From assembly GCA_042091225.1 (NCBI GenBank), contig JBELHW010000003.1, forward strand, positions 15,030 through 79,029: DNA of 64,000 nucleotides, read 5' to 3'. The translations under genes and the position numbers were made by a program. The notes under the pieces are model-generated. The model saw nothing but the letters and a program-made list of their open reading frames with translations. It had not been told where the DNA came from and did no database searches. Shown in pieces: positions 7,373-15,988 of this stretch. The stretch comes from JABAYQ01 sp042091225. Its GTDB lineage: Bacteria; Bacteroidota; Bacteroidia; Flavobacteriales; UBA7312. Each line of letters begins with the position of its first letter. Position 1 is the stretch's first letter.

Positions 7373-9769
7373 ATGAAAGATTACCAAGAAAATAACGATC
7401 AAATAGACATTAAAGAAGTACTCGAAAAATATTATAAATATTGGTACTTTTTCATAATTGCAATCTTATTTAGCTTATTTATTGGATTCTTATATCTAAG
7501 GTATACACCAAAAAATTATAGTGCTTCAACAACAATTTTAGTTAAAGACGAAAACAATACCTCCTTAGGTTCTGACAACATAATAGATGGTATTGATTTA
7601 TTTGGAAAAAATAGAAATATTAAAAATGAAATTGGAATATTAAGATCATTTAGTTTGGTTAAACAAACTTTAAAAGAAGTCAATTTTAATATCTCCTATG
7701 TAAATGAAGGGAAGTTAACTAGCATTGACATTTACTCTAGGAGTCCATTTAAAGTTATATTGGACTCTTCTCACATTCAATCCTTAGGAGAAAAATTTTA
7801 TGTCAATTTAATATCTAAAGACGAGTTTGAGATTTATACTAAGGTTGAATCAGGACAATTTTATGATCTCAATAATGAAAAATACCTAAGGAGTTCCGAT
7901 ATCATATTTAGTTATGAACAAAATCATAAATTTGAAGAGTGGATTGAATCGGATTACTTTAAATTTAAATTAGAAAAAAACGATTTTACGCTTTTCGATG
8001 AAGAAAATTGGAACAACTACTCTTTTGTTATTAACGATTTAAATTCACTAACCGAAAAATTCTTAAAAAGATTAAAAATTAAAGAAATTGAAAAAGAATC
8101 CTCTATTTTAAAAATAAGTTTAGAAGGAAATAATACTATTAAAATTATTGATTTTCTGGATATATACTCTAAGAATTATTTACAGATTGGACTTAACGAA
8201 AAAAATGAAATAGCAACTAATACTATCAATTTTATTAACAATCAATTAGTAGAAATTAGAGATTCGCTTACCAACGTAGAATCAGTATTAGAAAAATTCA
8301 AATTAGAAAATCCAAAAATTGAATTATCTAAAAAAGAATACGGTGCGTTTTATCAAATACAAAAATTAGAGGAAGAACAAGCTATTTTGAGCTTAAACAA
8401 TAAGTATTATATTTCTCTCAAAAATTACCTTAAAAATAATGATAATATCAATAATATTTTAGCCCCATCTTCCATGGGAATAAATGATCCCTTGCTAAAT
8501 AATTTAATTATCGAACTTTCTCAATTGTATTCAGAGTTAGAAGTTATTTCTTTAAATACTAAATCAATTCACCCTGCGGTTCAATCTCTTCAAAATCAAA
8601 TTACAATTACTAAAGGAAAGATATTAGAAAATATTGAAAATATTATTGTCAGCTCAGAGCTTTCACTAAATGATATCGATAAAAGAATCAAAGAATTTGA
8701 CACATTAATTAACACACTACCAGAAAGTGAAAGAAAGTTAGTACGTATTCAAAGAAAATTTAACCTTAACGAAACTACTTATACCTATCTTCTTGAAAAA
8801 AGAGCTGAAGCTTCTATAGCAAAATCAGGAAATGTTGCTGACAACAAAGTAATAGATAAAGCCAGATTAATAAACAAAGATCCTATTAGCCCTAATTCTA
8901 AATCTGCCTATTTTGTAAGTATATTCATAGGGATGCTAATTCCACTGACGTGGATCACTTTAAAAGATTTATTAAACAATAAAATAGTTAGTAAAAAAGA
9001 CGTAAAAAAACTCTGTAACATACCTATCTTAGGTAATATAACGCATAACGACAAAAGCACAAACCTTGTAGTTTTTAATCACCCAAAATCAGCGATTAGC
9101 GAATCTTTAAGGACAATAAGAACTAATATCCAATACTTATCATCCGACAAAGAACAAAAAATTATTTGTATAAGCTCATCTATTAGTGGAGAAGGAAAAT
9201 CATTTTGTTCTATGAATCTTTCTTCAATTTTAGCCACTACCTATAATAAAACAATTCTTATTAGTGCTGATATGAGAAAACCAAAAATATTTGATGATTT
9301 TAAACTCAACAAAGACAAAGGATTAAGTTCTTTTCTTATTGGTGCTTCTAGCTTAAAAGAAGTAACTCAAAAAACTGAAAATGAAAACTTGGATGTTATT
9401 ATTTCTGGGCCTATACCACCAAATCCTGCGGAGTTATTAGAAAAACCTATAATGGATAATCTCTTAATTGATTTAAAAAAGAAATATAAATATATAATTA
9501 TTGATACACCACCAATCGGACTTGTTACAGATGGTCAAATTCTAATGAATAAATCCGATATTAATTTACTGATGGTAAGAGAAAACTATACTACAAAAAG
9601 TATGGTAGCAAACATAGAAGAAATAGCTCAGAAAAATAATATTAAAAACCTTAACCTGATACTTAATGATGTTAATAGCTATAACTCACAGTATGGCTAT
9701 AAATATGGATACGGTTATTATGAGGAAGATTCAAATCAAAACAAAAAGTCCAGATGGTCATTCAAATAA
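7373..9769 (+). CDS. Polysaccharide co-polymerase / tyrosine autokinase, Wzc-like
   Basis: A 798-residue protein with an N-terminal Wzz domain between two membrane helices (about residues 24-46 and 510-530), a long coiled-coil periplasmic region, and a C-terminal bacterial tyrosine kinase domain. Walker A is SISGEGKS near residues 602-609, Walker A' is ISADMRKP near 629-636 and Walker B is YIIIDTPP near 706-713. The tail carries a tyrosine cluster (QYGYKYGYGYYEE, about 772-784), the usual autophosphorylation site. In the Wza-Wzc system cycles of tyrosine phosphorylation control chain length and export of capsular polysaccharide. It pairs with the lipoprotein just upstream. Confidence 0.92.
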   Translation: MKDYQENNDQIDIKEVLEKYYKYWYFFIIAILFSLFIGFLYLRYTPKNYSASTTILVKDENNTSLGSDNIIDGIDLFGKNRNIKNEIGILRSFSLVKQTLKEVNFNISYVNEGKLTSIDIYSRSPFKVILDSSHIQSLGEKFYVNLISKDEFEIYTKVESGQFYDLNNEKYLRSSDIIFSYEQNHKFEEWIESDYFKFKLEKNDFTLFDEENWNNYSFVINDLNSLTEKFLKRLKIKEIEKESSILKISLEGNNTIKIIDFLDIYSKNYLQIGLNEKNEIATNTINFINNQLVEIRDSLTNVESVLEKFKLENPKIELSKKEYGAFYQIQKLEEEQAILSLNNKYYISLKNYLKNNDNINNILAPSSMGINDPLLNNLIIELSQLYSELEVISLNTKSIHPAVQSLQNQITITKGKILENIENIIVSSELSLNDIDKRIKEFDTLINTLPESERKLVRIQRKFNLNETTYTYLLEKRAEASIAKSGNVADNKVIDKARLINKDPISPNSKSAYFVSIFIGMLIPLTWITLKDLLNNKIVSKKDVKKLCNIPILGNITHNDKSTNLVVFNHPKSAISESLRTIRTNIQYLSSDKEQKIICISSSISGEGKSFCSMNLSSILATTYNKTILISADMRKPKIFDDFKLNKDKGLSSFLIGASSLKEVTQKTENENLDVIISGPIPPNPAELLEKPIMDNLLIDLKKKYKYIIIDTPPIGLVTDGQILMNKSDINLLMVRENYTTKSMVANIEEIAQKNNIKNLNLILNDVNSYNSQYGYKYGYGYYEEDSNQNKKSRWSFK

Positions 9770-9775
9770 TAAAAA

Positions 9776-10975
9776 ATGAAAAAAAAACCAGCAGATAAAA
9801 TTCAAGATATCCAATATTTCGGTGAGTATGGAGGTGTTAATCCCTCCATCGCAGATTCTTCAACCTTTACATATTTAGAAGGTAAAACCATGGAGATGGT
9901 ATTCGATGGTGAAAGAGAAGGTTGTTACCTTTACTCGAGACACATGAATCCTAGTACCGGGTATTTAGCAGAAGCTGTTTCTAACATGGAGTTTACCGAA
10001 GCAGGACAAGTTTGCGCATCAGGTATGGGCGCTATAAGTTCTACTATTTTACAAATTTGTAATCAAGGAGATCATATTGTTTCTAGTAGAACTATTTATG
10101 GTGGAACATATGCTTTCATGAAAAATTTCTTACCAAAGTTTAATATTAATACATCATTTGTTGATATTACAAATCTTGAAGATGTTGAAAATGCTATTAA
10201 TCAAAATAGTAAAATACTTTATTGCGAAACCATGAGCAATCCGTTATTGGAAGTAGCAGATATTCGTGCTTTATCTGATTTAGCAAAAAAACATGGTCTG
10301 CAATTAGTAGTAGATAACACATTTACTCCTCTAATTTTCTCTCCCTCAGAGCTTGGTGCTGATATTGTTATTCATTCTCTAACCAAATTCATAAACGGTG
10401 CTAGTGATGCCGTAGGAGGAATTGTTTGTTCTTCAAAAGATTTTGTAATGAGTCTTATCGATGTCAATGATGGAGCTGCTATGCTTTTAGGACCAACAAT
10501 GGACGCTATTAAAGCTAATGGAATTCTTAAAAACCTAAGAACTCTACATGTACGAATGAAGCAGCATAGTTATAATGCAATGTATTTAGCTAATAAATTT
10601 CAAGAACTAGGAATAAAAGTATATTATCCCGGTCTAAATTCTCACCCCCAACATGATGTAATGAAAAGTCAAATGAATGAAGAATTTGGCTTTGGTGGAA
10701 TGGTAATGATAGATGCTAAATCTATTAAAAAAGCATATGAATTAATGGAGGAAATGCAAAATAATAACATTGGTTATCTTGCTGTTAGTCTTGGTTTTTA
10801 CAAAACACTTTTCTCAGCTCCTGGAGCTAGTACATCTTCAGAAATTCCAGAGCATGAACAAAAAGAAATGGGTATCTCGGAAGGAATGGTTCGTCTATCA
10901 ATCGGATTAGATAACGACATAGAAAGAACATTTCAAAAAATTAAAGATTGTCTTAAAAAAGTAAAGTTGATCTAA
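9776..10975 (+). CDS. PLP-dependent Cys/Met metabolism enzyme (methionine gamma-lyase-like)
   Basis: A 399-residue fold-type I PLP enzyme of the trans-sulfuration group. The motif HSLTKFINGASD places the Schiff-base lysine at Lys204; YSRHMNPS (about 53-60) and the cofactor-stacking YGG (about 108-110) are conserved. Members include methionine gamma-lyase, cystathionine gamma-synthase and cystathionine gamma-lyase; these cannot be separated safely from sequence reading alone. Flavobacterial versions with this N-terminus are often named methionine gamma-lyase. It begins six bases after wzc and its stop abuts the start of the NhaC antiporter, so it may be read from the wza promoter or from an internal one. 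Confidence 0.8.
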   Translation: MKKKPADKIQDIQYFGEYGGVNPSIADSSTFTYLEGKTMEMVFDGEREGCYLYSRHMNPSTGYLAEAVSNMEFTEAGQVCASGMGAISSTILQICNQGDHIVSSRTIYGGTYAFMKNFLPKFNINTSFVDITNLEDVENAINQNSKILYCETMSNPLLEVADIRALSDLAKKHGLQLVVDNTFTPLIFSPSELGADIVIHSLTKFINGASDAVGGIVCSSKDFVMSLIDVNDGAAMLLGPTMDAIKANGILKNLRTLHVRMKQHSYNAMYLANKFQELGIKVYYPGLNSHPQHDVMKSQMNEEFGFGGMVMIDAKSIKKAYELMEEMQNNNIGYLAVSLGFYKTLFSAPGASTSSEIPEHEQKEMGISEGMVRLSIGLDNDIERTFQKIKDCLKKVKLI

Positions 10976-12457
10976 ATGAATAAAAAATCGATCTCTTTAT
11001 TTGATGCGTTGGTTCCAATTGTAGTACTAATAGGACTTCTAGGGCTAAACGTATTTCTATATGGAGATGATTCACTTGGAGGGGCTAACCAACTTGCGTT
11101 GTTGTTAGGAACAGGAGTAGCTACAATTATTGGGATTAAAAATAATTCAAACTGGGAACACATTATTAAGGGAATTAGTAAAAGCATTAGCTCTACAGCT
11201 CCAGCTATTATTATTTTACTTCTAATCGGTTCACTTGCTGGCACTTGGCTCATTAGCGGAATAGTTCCATCTATGATTTATTATGGGCTACAAATCTTAA
11301 ATCCTAAAATATTTTTATTTGCCTCATGTATTATTTGTGCAATTGTTTCTTTAGCATCAGGAAGCTCATGGTCTACAATTGCAACGGTAGGTATTGCACT
11401 TTTAGGTATTGGTGAGGCCTTAGAAATAAGTACAGGTTTAGTAGCAGGATCAATTATCTCAGGAGCTTATTTTGGTGACAAACTATCTCCACTATCAGAC
11501 ACTACAAACTTAGCACCAGCAATGGCTGGAACAGATTTATTTACTCATATAAGGTATATGCTATACACCACTGTTCCTTCTTATATCATTACCTTATTAC
11601 TTTTTTTATTCATTGGATTTTCAACAAATTCTGATGTAAGTAACAATGATGTTCAAAATATTCTTAATAGCCTTAATCAAAGCTTTTATATAAGTCCATG
11701 GTTATTTTCAGTGCCAATTTTATTATTTGTACTTATAATAAAAAAAGTTCCTTCAATACCAGCATTATTAATTAGCTCTTTATTAGGAGGAGTTTTTGCT
11801 GCAATTTTTCAGCCCGATATAATTAAGCAAATTGCTAATTTAAATAGTAGTTATATTAAATCCCACCCTATAGAAATTTTCACAGGATTAGAGTTTCAAT
11901 ACATAAAAGCTAGTTATATTGGAATAATTAATGCAATGGGAAGCGATACTTCTATTATTACAGATAATAAAATAATGAACGACCTTCTCTCATCTGGAGG
12001 AATGTATGGAATGCTTAATACTATTTGGCTTATAATTTGTGCTATGTGTTTTGGTGGAACAATGGAGGCGATAGGAGCATTAAAGAAAATAAGTCAATCA
12101 ATTATAAAGTATGCTAACAGTACAGGGTCCCTTATTGCTACCACAGCTTGCACCTGCCTATTTTTCAACACTACTGCTAGCGATCAATATCTGAGTATTG
12201 TCGTTCCAGGAAAAATGTATTCCGATGCTTTCAAAAAGAAGAAATTAGCTCCAGAAAATCTTAGTCGTACTCTAGAAGATAGCGGTACTGTTACTTCTGT
12301 CTTAATCCCTTGGAACACTTGTGGAGCAACTCAGTCTGGAGTATTAGGAGTAGCAACAATTATATATTTACCTTTTTGTTTCTTTAATATTATTAGCCCT
12401 ATTATGACAATAATCTATGGCTATTTTAATATAAAAATTAGGAGACTAAAAGACTAG
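10976..12457 (+). CDS. nhaC: Na+/H+ antiporter, NhaC family
   Basis: A 493-residue polytopic membrane protein with about eleven hydrophobic segments. The conserved family core is seen in ASGSSWSTIATVGIALLG (about 126-143) and GAYFGDKLSPLSDTTNLAPA (about 162-181), which match the NhaC antiporter signature. The family exchanges sodium for protons across the inner membrane, and some members couple to malate/lactate. The start codon follows directly on the gamma-lyase stop, so the genes are likely cotranscribed, which would make an amino-acid or small-acid exchanger worth considering. It converges with the GT2 gene, with the two reading frames overlapping by four bases. Confidence 0.88.
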   Translation: MNKKSISLFDALVPIVVLIGLLGLNVFLYGDDSLGGANQLALLLGTGVATIIGIKNNSNWEHIIKGISKSISSTAPAIIILLLIGSLAGTWLISGIVPSMIYYGLQILNPKIFLFASCIICAIVSLASGSSWSTIATVGIALLGIGEALEISTGLVAGSIISGAYFGDKLSPLSDTTNLAPAMAGTDLFTHIRYMLYTTVPSYIITLLLFLFIGFSTNSDVSNNDVQNILNSLNQSFYISPWLFSVPILLFVLIIKKVPSIPALLISSLLGGVFAAIFQPDIIKQIANLNSSYIKSHPIEIFTGLEFQYIKASYIGIINAMGSDTSIITDNKIMNDLLSSGGMYGMLNTIWLIICAMCFGGTMEAIGALKKISQSIIKYANSTGSLIATTACTCLFFNTTASDQYLSIVVPGKMYSDAFKKKKLAPENLSRTLEDSGTVTSVLIPWNTCGATQSGVLGVATIIYLPFCFFNIISPIMTIIYGYFNIKIRRLKD

Positions 12458-13401
12458 ATAGACTCTTCTACATGGTATTTGTTTCTATCTTCAGCATTTC
12501 TAGAAATCATTTCTCCAATAAAACCAGCTAAAAATAATTGCAGTCCCATTAACATAGATGTCAATGCAATATAAAAGCTACTCATATCAGCTATATTCCT
12601 AGCAGTAACCTCGTTATACATATAATATAACTTAGACCCTCCCACATAAAAGAATAAAATTAAACCAAGAAAAAACATTAAGGTACCCAACACTCCAAAA
12701 AAATGCATTGGTTTTTTACCAAATTTAGAAACAAATGTGATGGTTAATAAATCGAGAAAACCATTTATAAATCTTTCTAATCCGAATTTTGTCACCCCAT
12801 ATTTTCTAGATTGATGCTGTACTACTTTCTCCCCTATTTTGCTAAACCCTGCTCGTTTAGCCAACATAGGAATATATCTATGCATTTCTCCATAGACTTC
12901 AATATTTTTCACAACCTCTTTTCTATAAGATTTAAGACCACAGTTAAAGTCGTGTAAATATATTCCGGACGCTTTTCTTGCTGCCCAATTATATAGCTTT
13001 GTAGGAATCGTTTTCGTTATAGGATCGAATCGTTTTTGTTTCCATCCAGAAACCAAATCAAAACCATCGTTAACTATCATGGAGTACAATTCAGGAATTT
13101 CTTCTGGACTATCTTGCAAATCAGCATCCATTGTGATAACCACCTCTCCATTAGCATTTTCAAAACCAACGTTTAAAGCAGCTGATTTACCATAATTTCT
13201 TCTAAATTTTATTCCTCTTACTTGTTCTATTTTAGATGATAATTCAACAATAACTTTCCAAGTAAAATCAGTACTTCCGTCATCAACTAAAATAACTTCG
13301 TATGAAAAATTATTAGAGCTCATTACTTTATCTATCCAACTACAAAGTTCAGGTAAAGATTCATGTTCATTGAAAGAAGGGACTATTATTGAAATATCCA
13401 T
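12454..13401 (-). CDS. Membrane-anchored family 2 glycosyltransferase (GtrB/ArnC/DPM1-like)
   Basis: A 315-residue protein with an N-terminal GT-A domain: VPSFNEHESLPELC (about 7-20), the nucleotide-binding DDGSTD (about 40-45) and the metal-binding DADLQD (about 93-98). Two membrane helices near residues 229-252 and 264-290 anchor it. This layout is that of transferases that move a sugar from a nucleotide donor to undecaprenyl or dolichyl phosphate. It converges with nhaC and lies three bases downstream of the DUF4199 gene on the same strand. Substrate sugar cannot be told. Confidence 0.87.
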   Translation of the reverse strand: MDISIIVPSFNEHESLPELCSWIDKVMSSNNFSYEVILVDDGSTDFTWKVIVELSSKIEQVRGIKFRRNYGKSAALNVGFENANGEVVITMDADLQDSPEEIPELYSMIVNDGFDLVSGWKQKRFDPITKTIPTKLYNWAARKASGIYLHDFNCGLKSYRKEVVKNIEVYGEMHRYIPMLAKRAGFSKIGEKVVQHQSRKYGVTKFGLERFINGFLDLLTITFVSKFGKKPMHFFGVLGTLMFFLGLILFFYVGGSKLYYMYNEVTARNIADMSSFYIALTSMLMGLQLFLAGFIGEMISRNAEDRNKYHVEESI

Positions 13402-13404
13402 AAG

Positions 13405-13923
13405 CTATTCTGTTTCGATTGGTGCTTCTTTTTTAACAAACAAAGCAATTATTAAAGATAGAAAAACAAAGAAAAATAAAGACGAAGTGTATCCTTTGCT
13501 AAGACTACTAACAGAAAAACTATTTTGACTCTCTAAATCGACTATTAATTCATCAATGACATCATCAGGAAAAAAATCAGACATTACGACAATAAGTTTT
13601 TGAATTGTCGCCTCTTGTAATATTATTCCATAAGAAGGATCTACATAATTAAATAATAAAATTTTAAAAAAAGTATGAATAAAAGTAGAAGCTGCTAATA
13701 AGCCAAAACAAACAATAAAACTATTTTTAAAGTTTAAGTAACCTAAATTAATTTTCTTAAACTGATTTATTAGGACAATTAAGAAAACTAGCGGAGTTAT
13801 TAATTCTATCAAATTCCATATTAACGATAGTTTAAAGTCAACTCCCATTATATATGACATTAAGCTGATAAATATCATAAAAGCTCCAAGAATGAGCCCA
13901 TTTTTAAAAATGTAATCTTTCAT
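13405..13923 (-). CDS. DUF4199 domain membrane protein
   Basis: A 172-residue protein with about four membrane helices (near residues 9-27, 34-52, 68-90 and 148-166) matching the Bacteroidota DUF4199 pattern, including the polar loop between helices three and four. Function is unknown. In Flavobacteriia DUF4199 genes commonly sit just upstream of a GT2 gene as here, so a role with the glycosyltransferase, perhaps as a membrane partner, is a reasonable inference. The ATG at 13923 is followed upstream by the divergently transcribed SRP RNA promoter region. Confidence 0.78.
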   Translation of the reverse strand: MKDYIFKNGLILGAFMIFISLMSYIMGVDFKLSLIWNLIELITPLVFLIVLINQFKKINLGYLNFKNSFIVCFGLLAASTFIHTFFKILLFNYVDPSYGIILQEATIQKLIVVMSDFFPDDVIDELIVDLESQNSFSVSSLSKGYTSSLFFFVFLSLIIALFVKKEAPIETE

Positions 13924-13976
13924 TTACATAAGGATTTAACGCAAATATAATCCAAAATATAAATAAACTAAAACAA

Positions 13977-14006
13977 TTGTAAAAGAGTTGAAATGATTTA
14001 TATTTG
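13977..14006 (+). promoter_or_regulatory. Consensus promoter of the SRP RNA gene
   Basis: TTG at 13977-13979, 19 bases, then TATATTTG at 13999-14006: both elements and the spacing match the Bacteroidota sigma-A promoter (TTG, N17-23, TAnnTTTG). The first base of the SRP RNA closing stem (14011) lies five bases downstream, where transcription should begin. Confidence 0.85.
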
Positions 14007-14010
14007 CATC

Positions 14011-14106
14011 GGGCAAGTCTTACACGATCAGCTCCTGCTGAACTCCCCCAGGACCGGAAGGTAGCAAGGGTAAGTGGTTGAGCGATGCGATGTAAGTAGC
14101 TTGCCC
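14011..14106 (+). ncRNA. ffs: Signal recognition particle RNA, small bacterial (4.5S) type
   Basis: The conserved SRP core is readable: the symmetric loop and GNRA-type tip region ACCGGAAGGTAGCAAGGG at about 14053-14070, flanked by complementary arms, with a terminal stem GGGCAAG (14011-14017) pairing to CTTGCCC (14100-14106). The RNA is about 96 nt, typical of the short Alu-less bacterial form. It binds Ffh and FtsY to target membrane proteins cotranslationally. The terminal stem runs straight into a T-rich stretch (ATTTTTTATT), which may double as the terminator. A frame on the opposite strand across this region is spurious. Confidence 0.95.
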
Positions 14107-14141
14107 ATTTTTTATTATCTTTAAGGTGTAAACTGCAAACT

Positions 14142-14795
14142 ATGGACTTCTTTCTAGACACCGCAAACATTGATCAAATTAAACAAGCCCAAGATTTAGG
14201 AATTTTAAAATGGCGTACTACTAATCCCTCCTTAATGCTAAAGGATGGAGTAAAAAAAGAGCATCTAAATAAACACTATTTAGAAATATGTAAAATTGTG
14301 GATGGACCTGTTAGTGCAGAAGTCATTTCTACTGATTACAAAGAGATTGTGAAAGAAGGAGATAAACTTTCTAAAATACATCCACAAATAGTATTAAAAA
14401 TACCTATGATTAAAGATGGGATAAAAGCAATTAAATATTTTCATCAAAAAGGAATAAAAACAAATTGCACACTAGTTTTTACCCTAGGTCAAGCAATTTT
14501 AGCTGCAAAAGCTGGAGCTTCATATATTTCTCCATTTATAGGCAGACTAGAAGATAACAATCAAGATGGCATTAAATTAGTAAAAACAATTTCCGATTTT
14601 TATAGTTTTCATCGTTATGAAACAAAAATTTTAGCTGCTTCAATAAGAAACACAAATCACATTACCGACTGTGCTATTGCTGGAGCAAATGCTATAACCG
14701 TTCCTCTCCCGCTTTTACTACAACTTTTTAACCATCCTTTAACGGATAAAGGTCTACAAAAGTTTTTGGATGATCATAAAAAAAATAACCACTAA
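14142..14795 (+). CDS. Transaldolase / fructose-6-phosphate aldolase-like
   Basis: A 217-residue TIM-barrel protein of the short transaldolase (TalC/FSA) group. The N-terminus MDFFLDTANIDQIK and TTNPSL (about 26-31) are family signatures; the Schiff-base lysine is Lys86 in VLKIPM, and TNCTLVFTLGQA and SPFIGRLED follow as expected. Short transaldolases transfer a dihydroxyacetone unit in the non-oxidative pentose phosphate pathway; a few are fructose-6-phosphate aldolases, and the two cannot be separated by eye. It starts 35 bases after the SRP RNA, and its stop overlaps the next start by one base. Confidence 0.9.
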   Translation: MDFFLDTANIDQIKQAQDLGILKWRTTNPSLMLKDGVKKEHLNKHYLEICKIVDGPVSAEVISTDYKEIVKEGDKLSKIHPQIVLKIPMIKDGIKAIKYFHQKGIKTNCTLVFTLGQAILAAKAGASYISPFIGRLEDNNQDGIKLVKTISDFYSFHRYETKILAASIRNTNHITDCAIAGANAITVPLPLLLQLFNHPLTDKGLQKFLDDHKKNNH

Positions 14796-15415
14796 TGTTT
14801 ATTGAAATTCATCCAGAAAACCCTAATCCTAGAGGTATTTCAAAAGTTGTAGAATGCTTAAAAGACGGTGGTGTCGTAATTTATCCTACAGATACAATAT
14901 ACGGAATTGGATGCGATATTTTTCAACCCAAAGCTGTGGATAGAATTGCAAAAATTAAAGGTATCGATTTAAAAAAACAAAACTTTTCTTTCATATGTTC
15001 TGATTTGTCTCACTTATCAGATTATACTTTGCCAATAGATAGGACTCTATATAAAATTATGAGAAAAGTATTGCCGGGACCTTACACATTTATTTTAAAT
15101 GCTAATTCTAATATCCCTAAGTTATTCAAAATAAAAAAGAAAACCGTTGGTATAAGAGTGCCAAATCATAAAATACCTATTTGCCTAGTGGAAGAAATTG
15201 GAAATCCATTATTAACAACCTCCTTAATTGAAAATACAGAGAATATAGAAAGTAATATCGAACCGACTCTTATTTATGAAAACTACAAAAATAAAGTTGA
15301 CATTATTATTGATGGTGGTTTAGGCAAGTTAACTCCTTCAACCGTTCTTAACTGTACTAAATCAGAAATAGAAATTATAAGAGAAGGATTAGGCCCAATA
15401 GGTCTACTTTACTAA
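14795..15415 (+). CDS. yciO: YciO-type YrdC/Sua5 domain protein
   Basis: A 206-residue YrdC-fold protein. It resembles E. coli YciO: it opens with FIEIHPENPNPRG (YciO has a similar IHPDNPQ start), keeps PTDTIYGIGCD (about 31-41) and ends with a REGLG segment. It lacks the SANxSG motif found in true threonylcarbamoyl-AMP synthases, reading TTSL in that place. The YrdC fold binds ATP, threonine and bicarbonate to make the precursor of t6A in tRNA; YciO proteins are only distantly or weakly active in this step. A canonical TsaC is present at 42143, so this one is probably not the main t6A enzyme. It converges with coaE with a 12-base overlap. Confidence 0.83.
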   Translation: MFIEIHPENPNPRGISKVVECLKDGGVVIYPTDTIYGIGCDIFQPKAVDRIAKIKGIDLKKQNFSFICSDLSHLSDYTLPIDRTLYKIMRKVLPGPYTFILNANSNIPKLFKIKKKTVGIRVPNHKIPICLVEEIGNPLLTTSLIENTENIESNIEPTLIYENYKNKVDIIIDGGLGKLTPSTVLNCTKSEIEIIREGLGPIGLLY

Positions 15416-15988
15416 GATAGTATGGATTTTCAAAATCTGAGTACTAAGAAGAATAGTCTCTTCATTGTCAATGACAAAATCACACCTAGAAATTAAATCG
15501 GACTGACTTAATTGTTTGTCCATTCTTAATCTTATTTCAGATTCGGACATATTATCCCTTTCCACAACTCTTTTAAGTCGTAAGTTATCGCTAGCAACAA
15601 CACAAATAACTTTGTCAAGTGATTTATAAGAATTGCTCTTGAAAAGTACAGCAGCCTCTTTAATAACATAATCAGCTTTAGAATGGCTAATACACCATTT
15701 ATCAAAATCAGAAGCAACTAACGGATGCACCAACCCATTAAGATAATTTAGCTTTTGTAAATCGTTAAAAACAATGTTAGAAATAAAAACGGTGTTTAAT
15801 TGGTTGTTAGCACTATAAGCCTCAGAACCAAAATAAGATGAAATAGCACTTTTTAAGCTAAAATCGTTTGACATTAACCACTTTGCTCGTTGATCAGAAT
15901 TATAAACAGGAACATCAAGTATTTTAAAAAAACTTGAAACAGTGGTTTTACCACTTCCAATATTTCCTGTCAAACCTATTTTCTTCAT
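15404..15988 (-). CDS. coaE: Dephospho-CoA kinase
   Basis: A 194-residue P-loop kinase: GLTGNIGSGKTT at residues 5-16 is the Walker A. The DQRAKWL segment (about 36-42) and the late RCDFVIDNE (about 168-176) are CoaE signatures. The enzyme phosphorylates the ribose 3'-hydroxyl of dephospho-CoA, the last step of coenzyme A synthesis, in the cytoplasm. Its start overlaps the stop of the YbbR-like gene by one base, as in the flavobacterial order nusB, DUF1573, yajC, ybbR, coaE. It converges with the YciO-type gene. Confidence 0.93.
   Translation of the reverse strand: MKKIGLTGNIGSGKTTVSSFFKILDVPVYNSDQRAKWLMSNDFSLKSAISSYFGSEAYSANNQLNTVFISNIVFNDLQKLNYLNGLVHPLVASDFDKWCISHSKADYVIKEAAVLFKSNSYKSLDKVICVVASDNLRLKRVVERDNMSESEIRLRMDKQLSQSDLISRCDFVIDNEETILLSTQILKIHTILVK

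Noticed and set aside
13904..14170. An 88-codon minus-strand frame over the DUF4199 start and SRP RNA
   Set aside because: It lies across the SRP RNA gene and its promoter, overlaps the start of the DUF4199 gene, and its product looks like no protein family.
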